A stretch of 64,000 nt of DNA from NCBI GenBank assembly GCA_013397695.1, contig VYZI01000113.1, positions 62,001-126,000 of the forward strand. Reading direction: 5' to 3'. The notes beneath the pieces are model-generated. The model was not told the DNA's origin. It did not search any database and worked only from the letters and a program-made list of their open reading frames with translations. The translations under genes and the position numbers were made by a program. Source of the stretch: Centropus unirufus (Eukaryota > Chordata > Aves > Cuculiformes > Centropidae). Positions 53,801 through 64,000 of the stretch are shown in pieces; the stretch's first letter is position 1, and every line of letters begins with the position of its first letter.

Positions 53801-55295
53801 ATGGCCATGAGTGGTGCTATCTTTGGATGTTTTGCACTGTATGCACTTCCCTTGCTGTTAGAAAAATGTTTTACTAGAACCATGAAGTCTGAGAACAGAA
53901 GTTATTTGTTTTAATAAGAGAAGAATCTACTTTGTGATCATTGGAGCCAATAATAATCAAAGTCAGGATTCTTTTACTTAAAAACATTATTCAACAACCA
54001 AACCAAAACTTTTCCTGTTAACTTTGTTTATCGTGCCTTATGAAGTTTATTTTTCCCTTGACTTCTACCATTTGTCATTTAAGAAATATAAAGAGAGCGG
54101 AGAGAAATATTTTCAGAATAGATTAAAGGAAGAGAGAGACTTAATGTTGCACAAATGAACTGGCATCCTGTTACCAAAGAGCAGGAATTACATAGAGAAA
54201 CTATTCAGAATGGTATCGTGAATAATAAGTGAGAGGTAATATTATCCATATATATTATATTTGAAGTATTGCCTGTTCCAGTTGCTTAGGAAAAAGAATT
54301 CTACCTCCTCCAGTTAGCACTTACTATTTCTTTAGCCAATGAGACCTACATTGTTAAATTTTCTTCTAAAATAATAAAAAATAACTAAGCTCAATGGATG
54401 AAATGAATTCTGACATAGGATCAAATACCAGGAAGGGAGTGACCATAAACTTCAAGAAGTGCTACGTAAGAAACACAACAAACCTCAAAGCCATGGTTGT
54501 GGAATGCAGTCTTGAAGTTCAATTGGGTAACAGATAAATAAAATCTTAAATTAAGCTCGTATTTTCTGACATGTTACACTGTTATATAAGATATACGAAC
54601 AGTCCAGCCTTGCGGCTTACATGTGGAAATTCAATACTAATGTTGGTAAATTGTTATTATTATTCATGGCTTATGATGGCAGTAAGTTGAGTTCTACAGC
54701 ATTTAACTTCATATTTTACACTGTGCTGCATAATATATGGTCCAGTTGTAAAATAACTTTTACCCACAAGAGAAAATTTTTCAGACTGATGTGTGAAACA
54801 TTTTCAGGGCTTTCTACCTAGTGGAAAATTACACCTCATGCGCATGCAATACACAATTAATTTTCTATACTGTAAGGAGATATAACTGAAAGGCAAGAGG
54901 ACATATAAAAGTAGCATAACAGATTATTACACAAACTCAGAGAAATACAAAAAATGATGCAATATTTTGAAAACTGCTCTATTCATAGAGCACATGCAAT
55001 GAAAGGTGTGGTTATAATGTAGTCTGATGAGTCTTCACCAGACAATGCATGACATTTAGAGCAATAGAATTTATTTTGTGTTATTTTGATTGAGACAGAC
55101 CCATTTCACAGACTGAAAACTAACTCTCTACAAAAAGCCTAGCGAAAAGAGACATACTAACTTTGCATCAGGAAAAGTTGTATGTCACATGTAGAAAAAT
55201 AAAGGAAGTACCCTTTAATTTTTGTGGAAAATCACAAAGAACTGCAGTAGCCAGAAGCAAGTTATTCTGATTTCTCTACTACCAGCATCATAAAT
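47830..55295. other. AT-rich unique sequence, no gene seen
   Basis: About 7.5 kb without recognisable genes or transposon ends. A GC-richer patch at 49200-49640 is listed separately. Frames at 51390-51650 (minus), 52036-52254 (minus) and 54621-54821 (plus) lack motifs and are within chance size. Confidence 0.6.
49200..49640. other. GC-richer patch, unclassified
   Basis: The block is C-rich on the plus strand (for example AAACCACCCCATGCCCCTTT and CCCTAGGGCCACGGGGCTA) and sits between AT-rich flanks. No open frame of note and no transposon signature that I recognise. It could be an old repeat or a conserved non-coding region. Confidence 0.3.
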
Positions 55296-56115
55296 AGCTG
55301 TACCTGTTTAGCTTGGAGAAAAGGAGGCTGACTTGGGAGGAGAGACCAACAATTGCCTCAGCTACAACCTCCTTTAAGGTAGTTGTTGAGAGCAATAAAG
55401 TTTCCCCTCAGCCTCCTTTTCTCCAAGGTAAACAGCCCCAATTCCTTCAGCCACTCCTCATAAGAGTTGCACTCTAGACCTTTCACTGGCTTTGTGGCTC
55501 TTCTTTGCACATGCTCCAGGACCTCAGGGTCTGTCTTGTAGTGAGGGGCCCAAAACTGAACTCAGCATTCAAGATGCAGCCTCATTAGCACTCAGTACAA
55601 GGGAACAGTCCCTTCCCTAGTCCTGCTGACCATGCTAACGCTGATTCAAGCCAGGATGTTGTCGGTCTTCTGGGACACCTGGGCACACTGTTGTCTCATA
55701 TTCAGCCAGCTGTTGACAAACACCCCCAGGTGTTTTTTGTCAGGCAGCTTTCTAGTCACTCTTCTCCAAGTCTGTAGCATTGCATGGGGCTGTTGTGACC
55801 CAAGTGCACAATCCAGCACTGAAGCTTGTTAAATTGCATGCATTTGGCCTTAGCCCATTGACCCAGCCTGTCCAGGTCACTCTGTTAGTGCCTTCCTACC
55901 CCCAAGCAGATCAACACTCATGTCCAACTTTGTCATCTACATACTGACTGAAGGTGCAGTCAATCCACTTGTCCAGATCAGTGATAAAAATATTAAACTG
56001 ATCTAGCCCCAGCACTGAGTCCTAAGGAACTCCACTTGTGACTGTCCAATAGCTGGATGTAACTCTATTCACCGCCACTCTCTGAGTCTGATCATCCAGC
56101 CAAAGAGTACACGTC
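55296..56115 (-). mobile_element. CR1 fragment, internal portion, rearranged at its left end
   Basis: Read on the minus strand, 56115 to 55331 follows the CR1 3' part of ORF2 and beyond. Plus-strand landmarks are CCTGTCCAGGTCACTCTGTT, GTGACCCAAGTGCACAATCC, AACACCCCCAGGTG, TGCTCCAGGACCTCAGGGTC and TTCCTTCAGCCACTCCTCAT. The CR1 3' terminus is missing. At 55330/55331 the sequence switches to a short plus-strand copy of an internal CR1 segment (55304-55330), making an inverted duplication. Because CR1 insertions normally keep the 3' end, this copy was broken after insertion or integrated abnormally. The frame at 55632-55832 (plus) is antisense to CR1 and not a gene. Confidence 0.92.
55304..55435. 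repeat. 27-bp inverted duplication inside CR1 (arms 55304-55330 and 55409-55435)
   Basis: The left arm CTGTTTAGCTTGGAGAAAAG plus GAGGCTG equals the reverse complement of the right arm, with one mismatch (G versus C at the eighth base). The 78 bp between the arms are minus-strand CR1. The right arm sits in its normal CR1 context, so the left arm is the displaced copy. Confidence 0.95.
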
Positions 56116-56300
56116 TAAGACAGACTACACCCTAGAAGGGGTTAGCAGAAATGGGAATGAATATTTTTAATTTCTGTGTCCTTCAAGGTGGTTTTTTAAT
56201 ATGATGAGGTCAAAAAAAGATAAAACACTTCAATAACAATTCTATAACAATGATAAAATTCAAGAAAATCTAATCAAGGAAGGCACACCATCTTCTTCCT

Positions 56301-56558
56301 AGAATCACAGATTGGAAAAATGGTAGAGATTAAAGGACACCTCTGGAGAACATCTAATCCAACCCCTTCTAGAACTGTTTGAGCAGGGCTATGTCCAGGT
56401 CATTTGAATATCTTCAAGGATGGACACTTCACTGTTTTTCTGGGCAAGATGTTTCAGTCTTCGACTATGCTCACAGTAAAAAGTTTTATCTCACATTTAA
56501 CTGAATTCCTTTAAATTTGTGTCCATTTCCTCTTGTCCTGCTATAGGGTGTCTCAGAT
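56301..56558 (-). mobile_element. CR1 3' fragment, 5'-truncated
   Basis: The plus-strand text AGAATCACAGATTGGAAAAA, then CATCTAATCCAACCCCTTCT, GGATGGACACTTCACTG, TTCTGGGCAAGATGTTTCAG and CCATTTCCTCTTGTCCTGCT, is the reverse complement of a CR1 3' end. It starts at the true 3' terminus and is cut near 56558. Although it has the same strand as the neighbouring CR1 piece, the order (middle part left, 3' end right) is not collinear for one minus-strand element. Two insertions or a rearrangement are therefore required. The 185 bp in between are AT-rich and unclassified. Confidence 0.9.
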
Positions 56559-57247
56559 AAAATTATGCCTCATCTTCTTTGGTTAGTTTATTATATAGTT
56601 TCATTGGCAAATGGAGTAGGAAAAAGACATGAAATAACTGGAGGATACTTAGAGTATGTTAGTTGTTTTCTGTATTTCTTTTTTTGTTGCTGCTTCGGGA
56701 GTATTACAGAAATCCGGCTTCAATATATGTCAAATATATGTCAAATAAATACATATCAAATAAGCACCTACATGAATTACAGATGTGCCTCTTGCTGGGA
56801 CATATTTTTATCTCTGTGCCACAGATCTTTAGTTTAAGATGCTTGTTATTCTGGTGTGCAGGCTTTAACTTTGGTTTTGTCTGTTTTCTCCTGCAGTGCC
56901 AAGCAAATGACTTCCTAGCTCCAGTGTCTCCATTTTAGCATCTGATATTTTTAAATGCGACTAGGTTCTCCTTCCTAAGTCTGACTACCTCACTAGTGCT
57001 ATAATGGTTCTGGTTAAGCAGAAGGAAATTTCAAGTAATTGGCCAATGCAGGCCCCTTTCCAATGGTTTCAGATAAATTTTCAGGGTATTGTTATTCAAG
57101 ACAAACCCCAGGAAGCTGATGAATCAAGATTAACATTAAAAGGCTATGATAATCTGTGAGTTATTCTGAAATTCTAGCTCAGATCCCTATGTTTAAAATC
57201 CTTAGCAAGTATAATTTTTGCATAAACACTTTGTTTCTATTCCACAG

Positions 57248-57363
57248 TGAAGGAGACATCTCTAGATGTTTTGGACAGACTTTATTCCTCTGGAATGAAA
57301 TATGTGCATCACCAATGAAGGGAATACTTCAAATAGTTCCCACAATTTTTCTCTCATATTCAG
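57248..57363 (+). other. Weak candidate exon flanked by good splice sites
   Basis: TTTGTTTCTATTCCACAG ends at 57247 as a strong acceptor, and CAG followed by GTAATGAAAG at 57364 is a fair donor, giving a 116-bp exon. Only one of three frames is open through it (GAAGGAGACATCTCTAGATG in phase, reading EGDISRCFGQTLFLWNEICA). The same frame continues to 57488. I recognise no family. It could be a non-coding RNA exon, a cryptic site pair or chance. AT-rich DNA produces many such pairs. Confidence 0.13.
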
Positions 57364-57945
57364 GTAATGAAAGTTATTGCATGGACACAGACTACTTCTG
57401 TGTTATCAGTCTCACCACAGGACAACCTTCAGCCTTCCAGATGGGATTAGCTTGGTTGACAATGAGAGAGTTGGCTCATGATGACTGAAATAAAATCTAA
57501 AGCCTCTTCCTGAATACTATATAGTTATTTTCAGTTTTAAGTTTCTAAATATCTGTATTTATTCCAAATTCTGTGGTCACTGTTTTATTTTTTCATTATA
57601 TAGGGAAGGGAAGGAAAGCTGAACAAGAACAAAGCATTATATCCAGAAGACGTGTTTTTTCTATGTACTGAAATGATCTCTATCACTTCCACTTCTACCA
57701 TATTTATCATGGTGGCATCTAAGCAGCAGCTAAACTTGCTGCTTTAAAGATAAAAATAATTAAATCAATGTATTTCATTTACTTCATACAGTATATTGAA
57801 ATGGATTTACTAGAAGAATTTATCTCGTTTCCAAGATTGTGAATCAAGATATATACGTTGGGTTTTGTTGATGTTTCTTTTTTTTTTAATTTAAAGTTGC
57901 TCAGCTCAAAAAGTGATAATGAATAATTCTTGTATAAAAATCTGC

Positions 57946-57969
57946 ACATATATATATGTATATATATGA
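57946..57969. repeat. Short AT/TGTA microsatellite
   Basis: ACATATATATATGT (a 14-bp palindrome) runs into ATATATATG. Simple alternating sequence. Confidence 0.9.
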
Positions 57970-60900
57970 TGGTATATTTGTTTTTTCCTCATGCTTTAAA
58001 GCATTTATAAAGAATATTTTTATTTCTGTCATGTATATTTTGTTATCTAGTGACTTAGGGACATTATAACTGATGAAAAAAGTTTGAAAAAAATAATCAG
58101 GGATATCCTGAGATAATAATGAAAAATTCAGCCTCAAAAGACTTTAGATTAAGTAGATAACCTCTCAGTGTATGATTATGTAAGGGAGAAAAAAATAGAA
58201 AAAAGAAAAATCTCCTTAGTATTTGAATGCTGTTGCTTTTTTATTTGCCTCTATCATAGCCACGCTTAGCTACAGAGAGACAGGTCAACAGAACATCTTT
58301 ACATTTTTTGTTGACTGTTGTCAAAAGTCAAATCGCTAAGATACTAAAATTTTCTACGAGGTGCCTCCTGGGTACACATCATTTCAGACTCTTATTGAAA
58401 ACCATGCTGTTTCTACAAAATGCTCCACCAGCTGAAGAGCATTACAGCATTAATCTCTGGCCAAACAACCCAGCAGACAGGAGCCCTTTTAAATTGTTCT
58501 ATAACTGAACATGATGAATCACTTGGAATGTAGATACATATTGTTTTTATATCTGTTGTGGTTCACAGTACATGGTTCTTTAATTTTGCAGGAATATCTC
58601 TAGATCAACTAAGCTCTAAACTGTAGAAATATAAGAAGGTCCTTGAACCCTGGGGTATTTTTTCAAATGACCTAGTCAGGATCAAATGCGTTGGATGAGA
58701 AATGTGTTTGGATTTGCTTATAGGAGAGGTGAAATGCACAGCTGCCACATCAGTGTCTGCAAAATAGCACTGTTGCAACATAATCTCAGTTATCAAGCAT
58801 GGGAAAAAGACAAATTAAATAAATACGTTAATAGAAATTAAGTTATTTATAAGTTACCAAAATTGTATACATCTGAAGAAGGCTCATCTATTCTGAGCTT
58901 GTGTATGTGGTGCAGGTGTGAATGAAGAAAGTCAGACATGTGAGTATATTAGAATTAGTTACCTCTGTTGGTAAATAGTCACAGTTTAAAGGAAAAACTC
59001 TAATGCACTCAGACTGTGAAGATACGGAACAACCTTTTGCCACTGGTATGCATGGACCATGATTGGTATTTTGTTCTTATTATCTTTGGGATTTTCCTAT
59101 ACTGTATTGATAGGATGTTTTAAGTGTATGTATCTGTTGAGGAAAACAATGGATAAAAGATATTTAAAGAAAAGTCAAATCAGAAAGGCTTTATCCTCCA
59201 AAACCACCTGCTTAATATCTCTGATTCCCTAGTGCCCTTTTATCCCTGCATTTATATGCACACCTTATGTTAAGCTGAAGACTGAATTTTAACTGCAGTT
59301 CACTTCAGATCTGTGCTTGAATGTACTTTACAAGCTGATTCTTTTTGCATGCCTTGTGTTAGAGAACTAAACAAACTGGTTTTGATTCTAAAATGAAAGA
59401 AATGACAAATCAAAATATTAAAGTGGCTTAGGAAATAATCTATGTCTTGAAAGGATGACAACTAGAAATTAGACTAGCTACTGCTTCCCAGGAATTGGGT
59501 GATGAAACAATCCTAAAATTAGTCTTCTGTCTTAGCTGGATTTCTGCCTTCCATCTGAGAACTGAAGCATTTCTTCTCTATTTCAATCCAATGATAAACA
59601 GGTTAATTTAAGCCAGCGTGAGAGCAGAGCAGAAACATTCACTTGACCTTGCTTGCTGCTAGCCATTGTTTGTTGATTAATTCTGGGCCTTTTTACAGCA
59701 ATTTGAGATCCTCTCCTACCTGTAGACACAACAGTAGGGACATGTGGAGAAATTTTGATGAGTTATCTGGAAAAAGGTAAAATGACTCATCCATTACAGT
59801 TTACCTTGAATTAAATACCAGCAATAGGTTGGAATAATGAGAAGAAGTAGGCTCCTATAAAACAAACCTAGCTGCAATCAGATCTCTGCAATAGGAGTTT
59901 CCACTGGTTCCCTCAGTGTAAATAGTAGGGTTGTTGGAGTCAAATTAGCCAGCGTGGTTGCTTTCCTTTTCCTTTTTCTCTCTTTTTTCCCTTAGATCTG
60001 TTTGGTACTTATCTCATTAATCTACTTTTACCACTTACAATACAATGTGTGTTAGCTCCTGCTTTATTTTACTTGTTGATCACCAGGGAAGGCACTGCGT
60101 TATGCAGCTCTCAAACCTACAGACCATGCCTTCCTTTCCCTACGTTCCAGGCTTTGAAACTCTGAAATGGAGGCTTGACTTACAAAACAGTAAGGCAAAC
60201 CATGCTGAAATCATGGCAAAGAGCAAGATAAATTAAACTTCAGATATTTCTTCACCTCTAGCATAACTTGGTGAAATGCAATGATTGTAATTTCCATTTA
60301 TGTAGGTGTTTTGACATTGGAACACACAACATTTAAGTTTAGTTCTACCATAAATTTTATCAAGATCCATTACAAGATTACTTTTCAACTGACAGGATGA
60401 AGGGTGTGAAGGGGAGTGATTATCAGAATCAAAGAAAGTTGTCCCATTTCTATAGCTCTGTGAAGAGAGCTTTCTACTCCAGGACTATCTAAATTCTCAG
60501 ATTTTATCCCTGGTCTTGAAACCGTAAGTGTAAAAATTTGGACTACTGCAAATTAAAAGTACTTGCTAACTACCACATAATGACAGTAGTCTTTCTTGCA
60601 TGAAGACTAAAAAATACCCATAATAAACATTCCAGAATGAGCAACAGATTAGAAGTTCAGTGACAATATCTTGGCAAATATGTATAATAGAAAAATATCC
60701 ATCCAAGTTAAAGAGGAGGTATGATGTCTTCCTTTGATCAATAATCAGGATGGCTGAACTATTTTTTAGTGCATGGCACAGCCTCTGAACAAGTAACATA
60801 ATCTAATCTGAATAAGAAATGGTTTCATTATACTGCTTTACATAGCTTACTTACAGAAAAAATTCTACACACACATATTACATAGGATTTTGGAGACAAT

Positions 60901-61799
60901 TACTAGTAAACTGTTATTTTATTTTTGTTTTAACTTAATTAAATCTCTAAATTAGGATGTTAATCTCCTCTATTTTCTTTGTTGAGAATGTGATCTTTAA
61001 GGGCATGGCAAATCTGCATAGGTGTTGGAAATTTGACTTTCCAAAGATCGTAACCAATTTAGCAGTTTTTAAATGCAAATGCAACGTTTTATGCTTTGTT
61101 TGTCTGAAAAGCAAACAAAAAGCATGATTTTTTATGTTGGGAAAATAATATGTAAATGAACTTAAATCTTGCCTGTAAACAAAAGGAAAGATATGTCATG
61201 CAATCAAAGCTGTAATTTTGAATAAAAATCAGTTTGTTATTAACAATTATATGGAACAAAGTCAATAACTGCTTAATTCATTCAGGTAAACACCAACAAT
61301 ACTTTAAAATCAAGATGCTGAAAACCCTGAAGACTACAAAAAAAGTAACTAAAAAGAAAAGTTGCTTTATGAGCTCTTTATTGCGATGACATGGTTCTTA
61401 AAGGCTCTTTGTATTGAGGAAGCATATACTTAATCTTCATCCTTCTGAAACAGCTTACAATTATCAGTGTCTCATTTCTTGCACTTGCATATGTTAACGT
61501 AAACTCACAGTTTTGAGGTCAGGGTAATAAAGGGTGATTAAAATTAATTATCTAAGAAATGAGTGTGAAATCCTATTGCTTAATTATAACACAAATTATT
61601 GATACATCAAATTCTATAGGAAAAATAACAAGTAAACTGCAGTAAGAGAACATAGGAGTGACAGAAAGAACCTACATATAAAAGCTTTTATTTTTTTCTT
61701 CTCCAGCTTTCCTTTTCTTCATGACACAGTCATCATGGTAGTACAATAATAGGGCCATGATTCCCAGTTAGCCTTTTATTCTTATTTACCATAGAATTT

Positions 61800-61823
61800 T
61801 AGTGTTCTCTGTGGAGAACACTA
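61800..61823. repeat. Small hairpin, 10-bp arms, 4-bp loop
   Basis: TAGTGTTCTC, loop TGTG, then GAGAACACTA. Perfect arms. No T-run or gene context gives it a function, and hairpins of this size are common. Confidence 0.85.
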
Positions 61824-62539
61824 TTGCTCCTCGGTCTTGTGGGTTTGTTGTTGGATCTTATAGCATATGCTTTCTTAACAATATGATGTTACAGAGGTGA
61901 AAAATAGAATAAAAAAAGATTATTTTCAAAGTTGAATTTTGATTATAACAGTGATTTGAGTTTTTTCTAAGTTCCCAAAGCCTGACTGTTTTGCACACGA
62001 ACACTTATTTATTCACCACACATTTTATTCTTCCTGGTTTTTTTTCACTTTTTTTTGCTTCCTCGATATTTCCCAAATATTCCTGGTCCTTTTAGGTAAC
62101 AAATATTAATAGTTAGAGCATGAAGGACCATGAATTTTGGTAACATATGTGTCCCTCTTGGTAAGTTTCCATTCAGAAAAAGACAACTTCAACAAACTGC
62201 TGGAATTGCAAAGCAGAAACTTGAAGCTTCAGATCATTTGATTGTATTTTAATAAGTCTAAGTTCCCACGGAACTACTTTTTGTTTTATCTACTGCAAAT
62301 AGAATAGTTAACGTGTTAAGTTTCTCGTTGAAATATTAACAGAGAATAACAAAATTAGAAAGTAGATTTGAATCAATTGAGCCTGAATTTAAAAATTTAG
62401 ACTGATAGTATTTTTCATATTTTATGCAGCTCCCCTTGAATTTCTGATTTCCTTTCTACATTTAAATACTTGAAGTGGTTTCAAGCTCTTCTTTTTTGGT
62501 GGCCTCCAAGAAGAAATGTGAATAAGTAACTTGATGAGT

Positions 62540-62862
62540 TTTTCTTCCTCAGTCCCCCTGCAGGTACTGACATCCTTGCACTGGTATTTGAAATGTGTAC
62601 ATGGGATATGTAGGTGGGATGGCAGGAGACCCTCCAGCAGCAGCCCACGTACTGCCCTGGTGCTCGTCTGGAGGGGCTGGATGCTCCACTGGATGCCTGT
62701 GGCCAGAGGGTTTGCGCAGGTGCTGCCATAGTCCCTAATGATACCACAATCTGTTCATTACTGTTAGAGGCACCTGCTGCTGCTCCTCCTTCTGCCTTTG
62801 CCCAATCAAATCATCAAGTTTCTTTTCCCAGGGCACAGTATGTACTTTCTTTCTCTCCCTGA
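62540..62862. other. GC-richer patch with overlapping opposed open frames
   Basis: A local GC rise (for example GACCCTCCAGCAGCAGCCCA, GGTGCTCGTCTGGAGGGGC) in which three frames stay open: minus 62481-62747, plus 62531-62731 and plus 62614-62862. Open frames on both strands are expected when GC rises and stops become rare, so this is not evidence for a gene. The residues (alanine, serine, proline, tryptophan-rich) look like non-coding GC-rich translation. It may be a fragment of an unrecognised repeat or a regulatory segment. Confidence 0.3.
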
Positions 62863-64000
62863 TGTCTTTCCAAAGGATCAACATGATTTTCAAAGTGTTT
62901 TTCCTCAATCTCCTTACAGCTGTCTAAGTTGTGACTACAATACAGGATTCTACTGGTAAGTGAAGCGCAGGTAAATATTATATATATTGACTTGTAACTT
63001 TAAAAGTAATCTGTGAGTGCAGAAGTTTAAAACATTTTTGTTTCTTTATAAATAAAAACTTTTTATTATTTCAGTTACATAGTTGAAGAAACTAATATAA
63101 ATGTTGAAATACTTCTCTAGTTTCTGTAATGAGACAATATGTAAACACCTAAAGCTTTATTACAAAGAGAGACACACAAAGGAAAAAGTAGCAGAGGATT
63201 AGAAAAAAATGTGAAGCAAAACTTCAAAGTTATTGCTGCTTTTGGCAGAAGTCTTCAGAATTCTGGGGTAACTTGTGACCCAATACTTTTGTTTCTTTGA
63301 TATTGTTTTCTTTGCTAGATATTAAAGATTGTTTTGAGATTTTCTAGCTGAATTCTTTATTTTTCTTGGTAATTATCAATCAATATGAAAACTTAATGTA
63401 TTTTTAAATGCCAGGTTTTGCAATTTGGCCTGCTTCTTGTAGTTTTATTTAATAGCAAGCTGTCACTTGGCACTGCTGGTTTAGTATTCTTTATTCTTAA
63501 GAGACTTATTAAGTAAGGTGTGTAGCCTGTCAATTAAAATGCAGTAACTTTTGACAAGATTGATCATAAACCAAACTTTAGGGTGGAGAAAAACTCCTGA
63601 AAAGAACTTAAGAAACCAAATATATTTTTTTAATTTCCCTGATTTCTGCTAGTTACAGCTTAAAAGGGGAAAGACTTGCCTGACCCTATAGCCTACTAAA
63701 ATTGTTTGGAAGAATTATTCCGATATGAATATTATTCTTTCTGTTATGCCTCTTGAATTCCAAATAGATATATTAGATGTCAGCAAGTAATTGAAACCAT
63801 TTAGGGCAAGAGTTTCAGATATTTACTGTGCTGACAATTAACTGAAATATGCTCAAAGAGGATAAAAATGTACTAGAGTACAGGATCCTTCCTCTTCCTC
63901 ATGACAATAGGTTCACATGACCTCCAGCTTAAGGTTTGGTTGTGGCTGATGGTAGTATGATTGCCTTGCCTAAAAGCTTGTGCTTGTCCTCTCAATTTGT
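62863..64000. other. AT-rich unique sequence, no gene seen
   Basis: No open frame of note, no transposon ends, and only short homopolymers. Best read as intergenic or intronic sequence continuing beyond the window. Confidence 0.65.

Larger units (their letters stand above)
56559..62539. other. AT-rich unique sequence, no gene seen
   Basis: Overlapping plus frames at 56565-56938 are cysteine- and tyrosine-rich low-complexity. The candidate exon at 57248-57363 is listed separately. The stretch 59600-59720 is less AT-rich and holds a TGACCTTG nuclear-receptor-type half-site (59644-59651) and TTGTTTGTTGA. This may be a conserved non-coding segment. No transposon ends seen. Confidence 0.55.

Noticed and set aside
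55632..55832. 66-codon plus frame
   Set aside because: Antisense to the CR1 element.

Overview
This window looks like vertebrate, almost certainly avian, nuclear DNA, and it is non-coding over essentially all of its length. Two observations support a bird. First, it contains several dispersed CR1 non-LTR retrotransposon fragments. One keeps the reverse-transcriptase FADD box, and others keep the typical 3' end ('GGTTGGA...CTCAAAGGTC...GATTCTATGAT', or its reverse complement). Second, it contains one LTR-like unit of a kind I remember as abundant in passerine-type genomes, ending in 'GGGTCAACCCACCATA'. Base composition is strongly A+T-rich (about 65% by eye). CpG is scarce, homopolymer T/A tracts are frequent, and there are no operons, tRNAs, rRNAs or CRISPR arrays.

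Layout: 1-7138 is AT-rich unique sequence with a perfect 28-bp palindrome. A CR1 3' fragment lies at 7139-7485 (minus). A longer CR1 piece with RT coding remnants lies at about 9900-10800 (plus). An atypical, possibly repeat-derived block lies at 11650-12150. A short CR1 3' tail lies at 16609-16672. Unique sequence then runs to about 25.6 kb, where an ERV-type LTR occupies about 25640-26355. The next 29 kb is mostly featureless, except for small simple repeats, a few GC-richer patches (36.5-36.85, 49.2-49.6 kb) and an unclassified repeat-like block at 44.78-45.69 kb. A rearranged CR1 cluster lies at 55296-56558 and includes a 27-bp inverted duplication. The rest is unique AT-rich sequence with one GC-richer patch near 62.6 kb.

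I recognise no protein-coding gene. The longest open frame has 133 codons. With about 7% stop codons per random codon at this composition, one frame of that size is about what chance gives in 64 kb on six frames. Several short frames have exon-like traits (balanced codon use, a good acceptor or donor next to the frame). They are listed as low-confidence candidates, not as genes. The window is best read as intergenic or deep intronic bird DNA with old transposon debris. I found no sign of a new multi-gene system.
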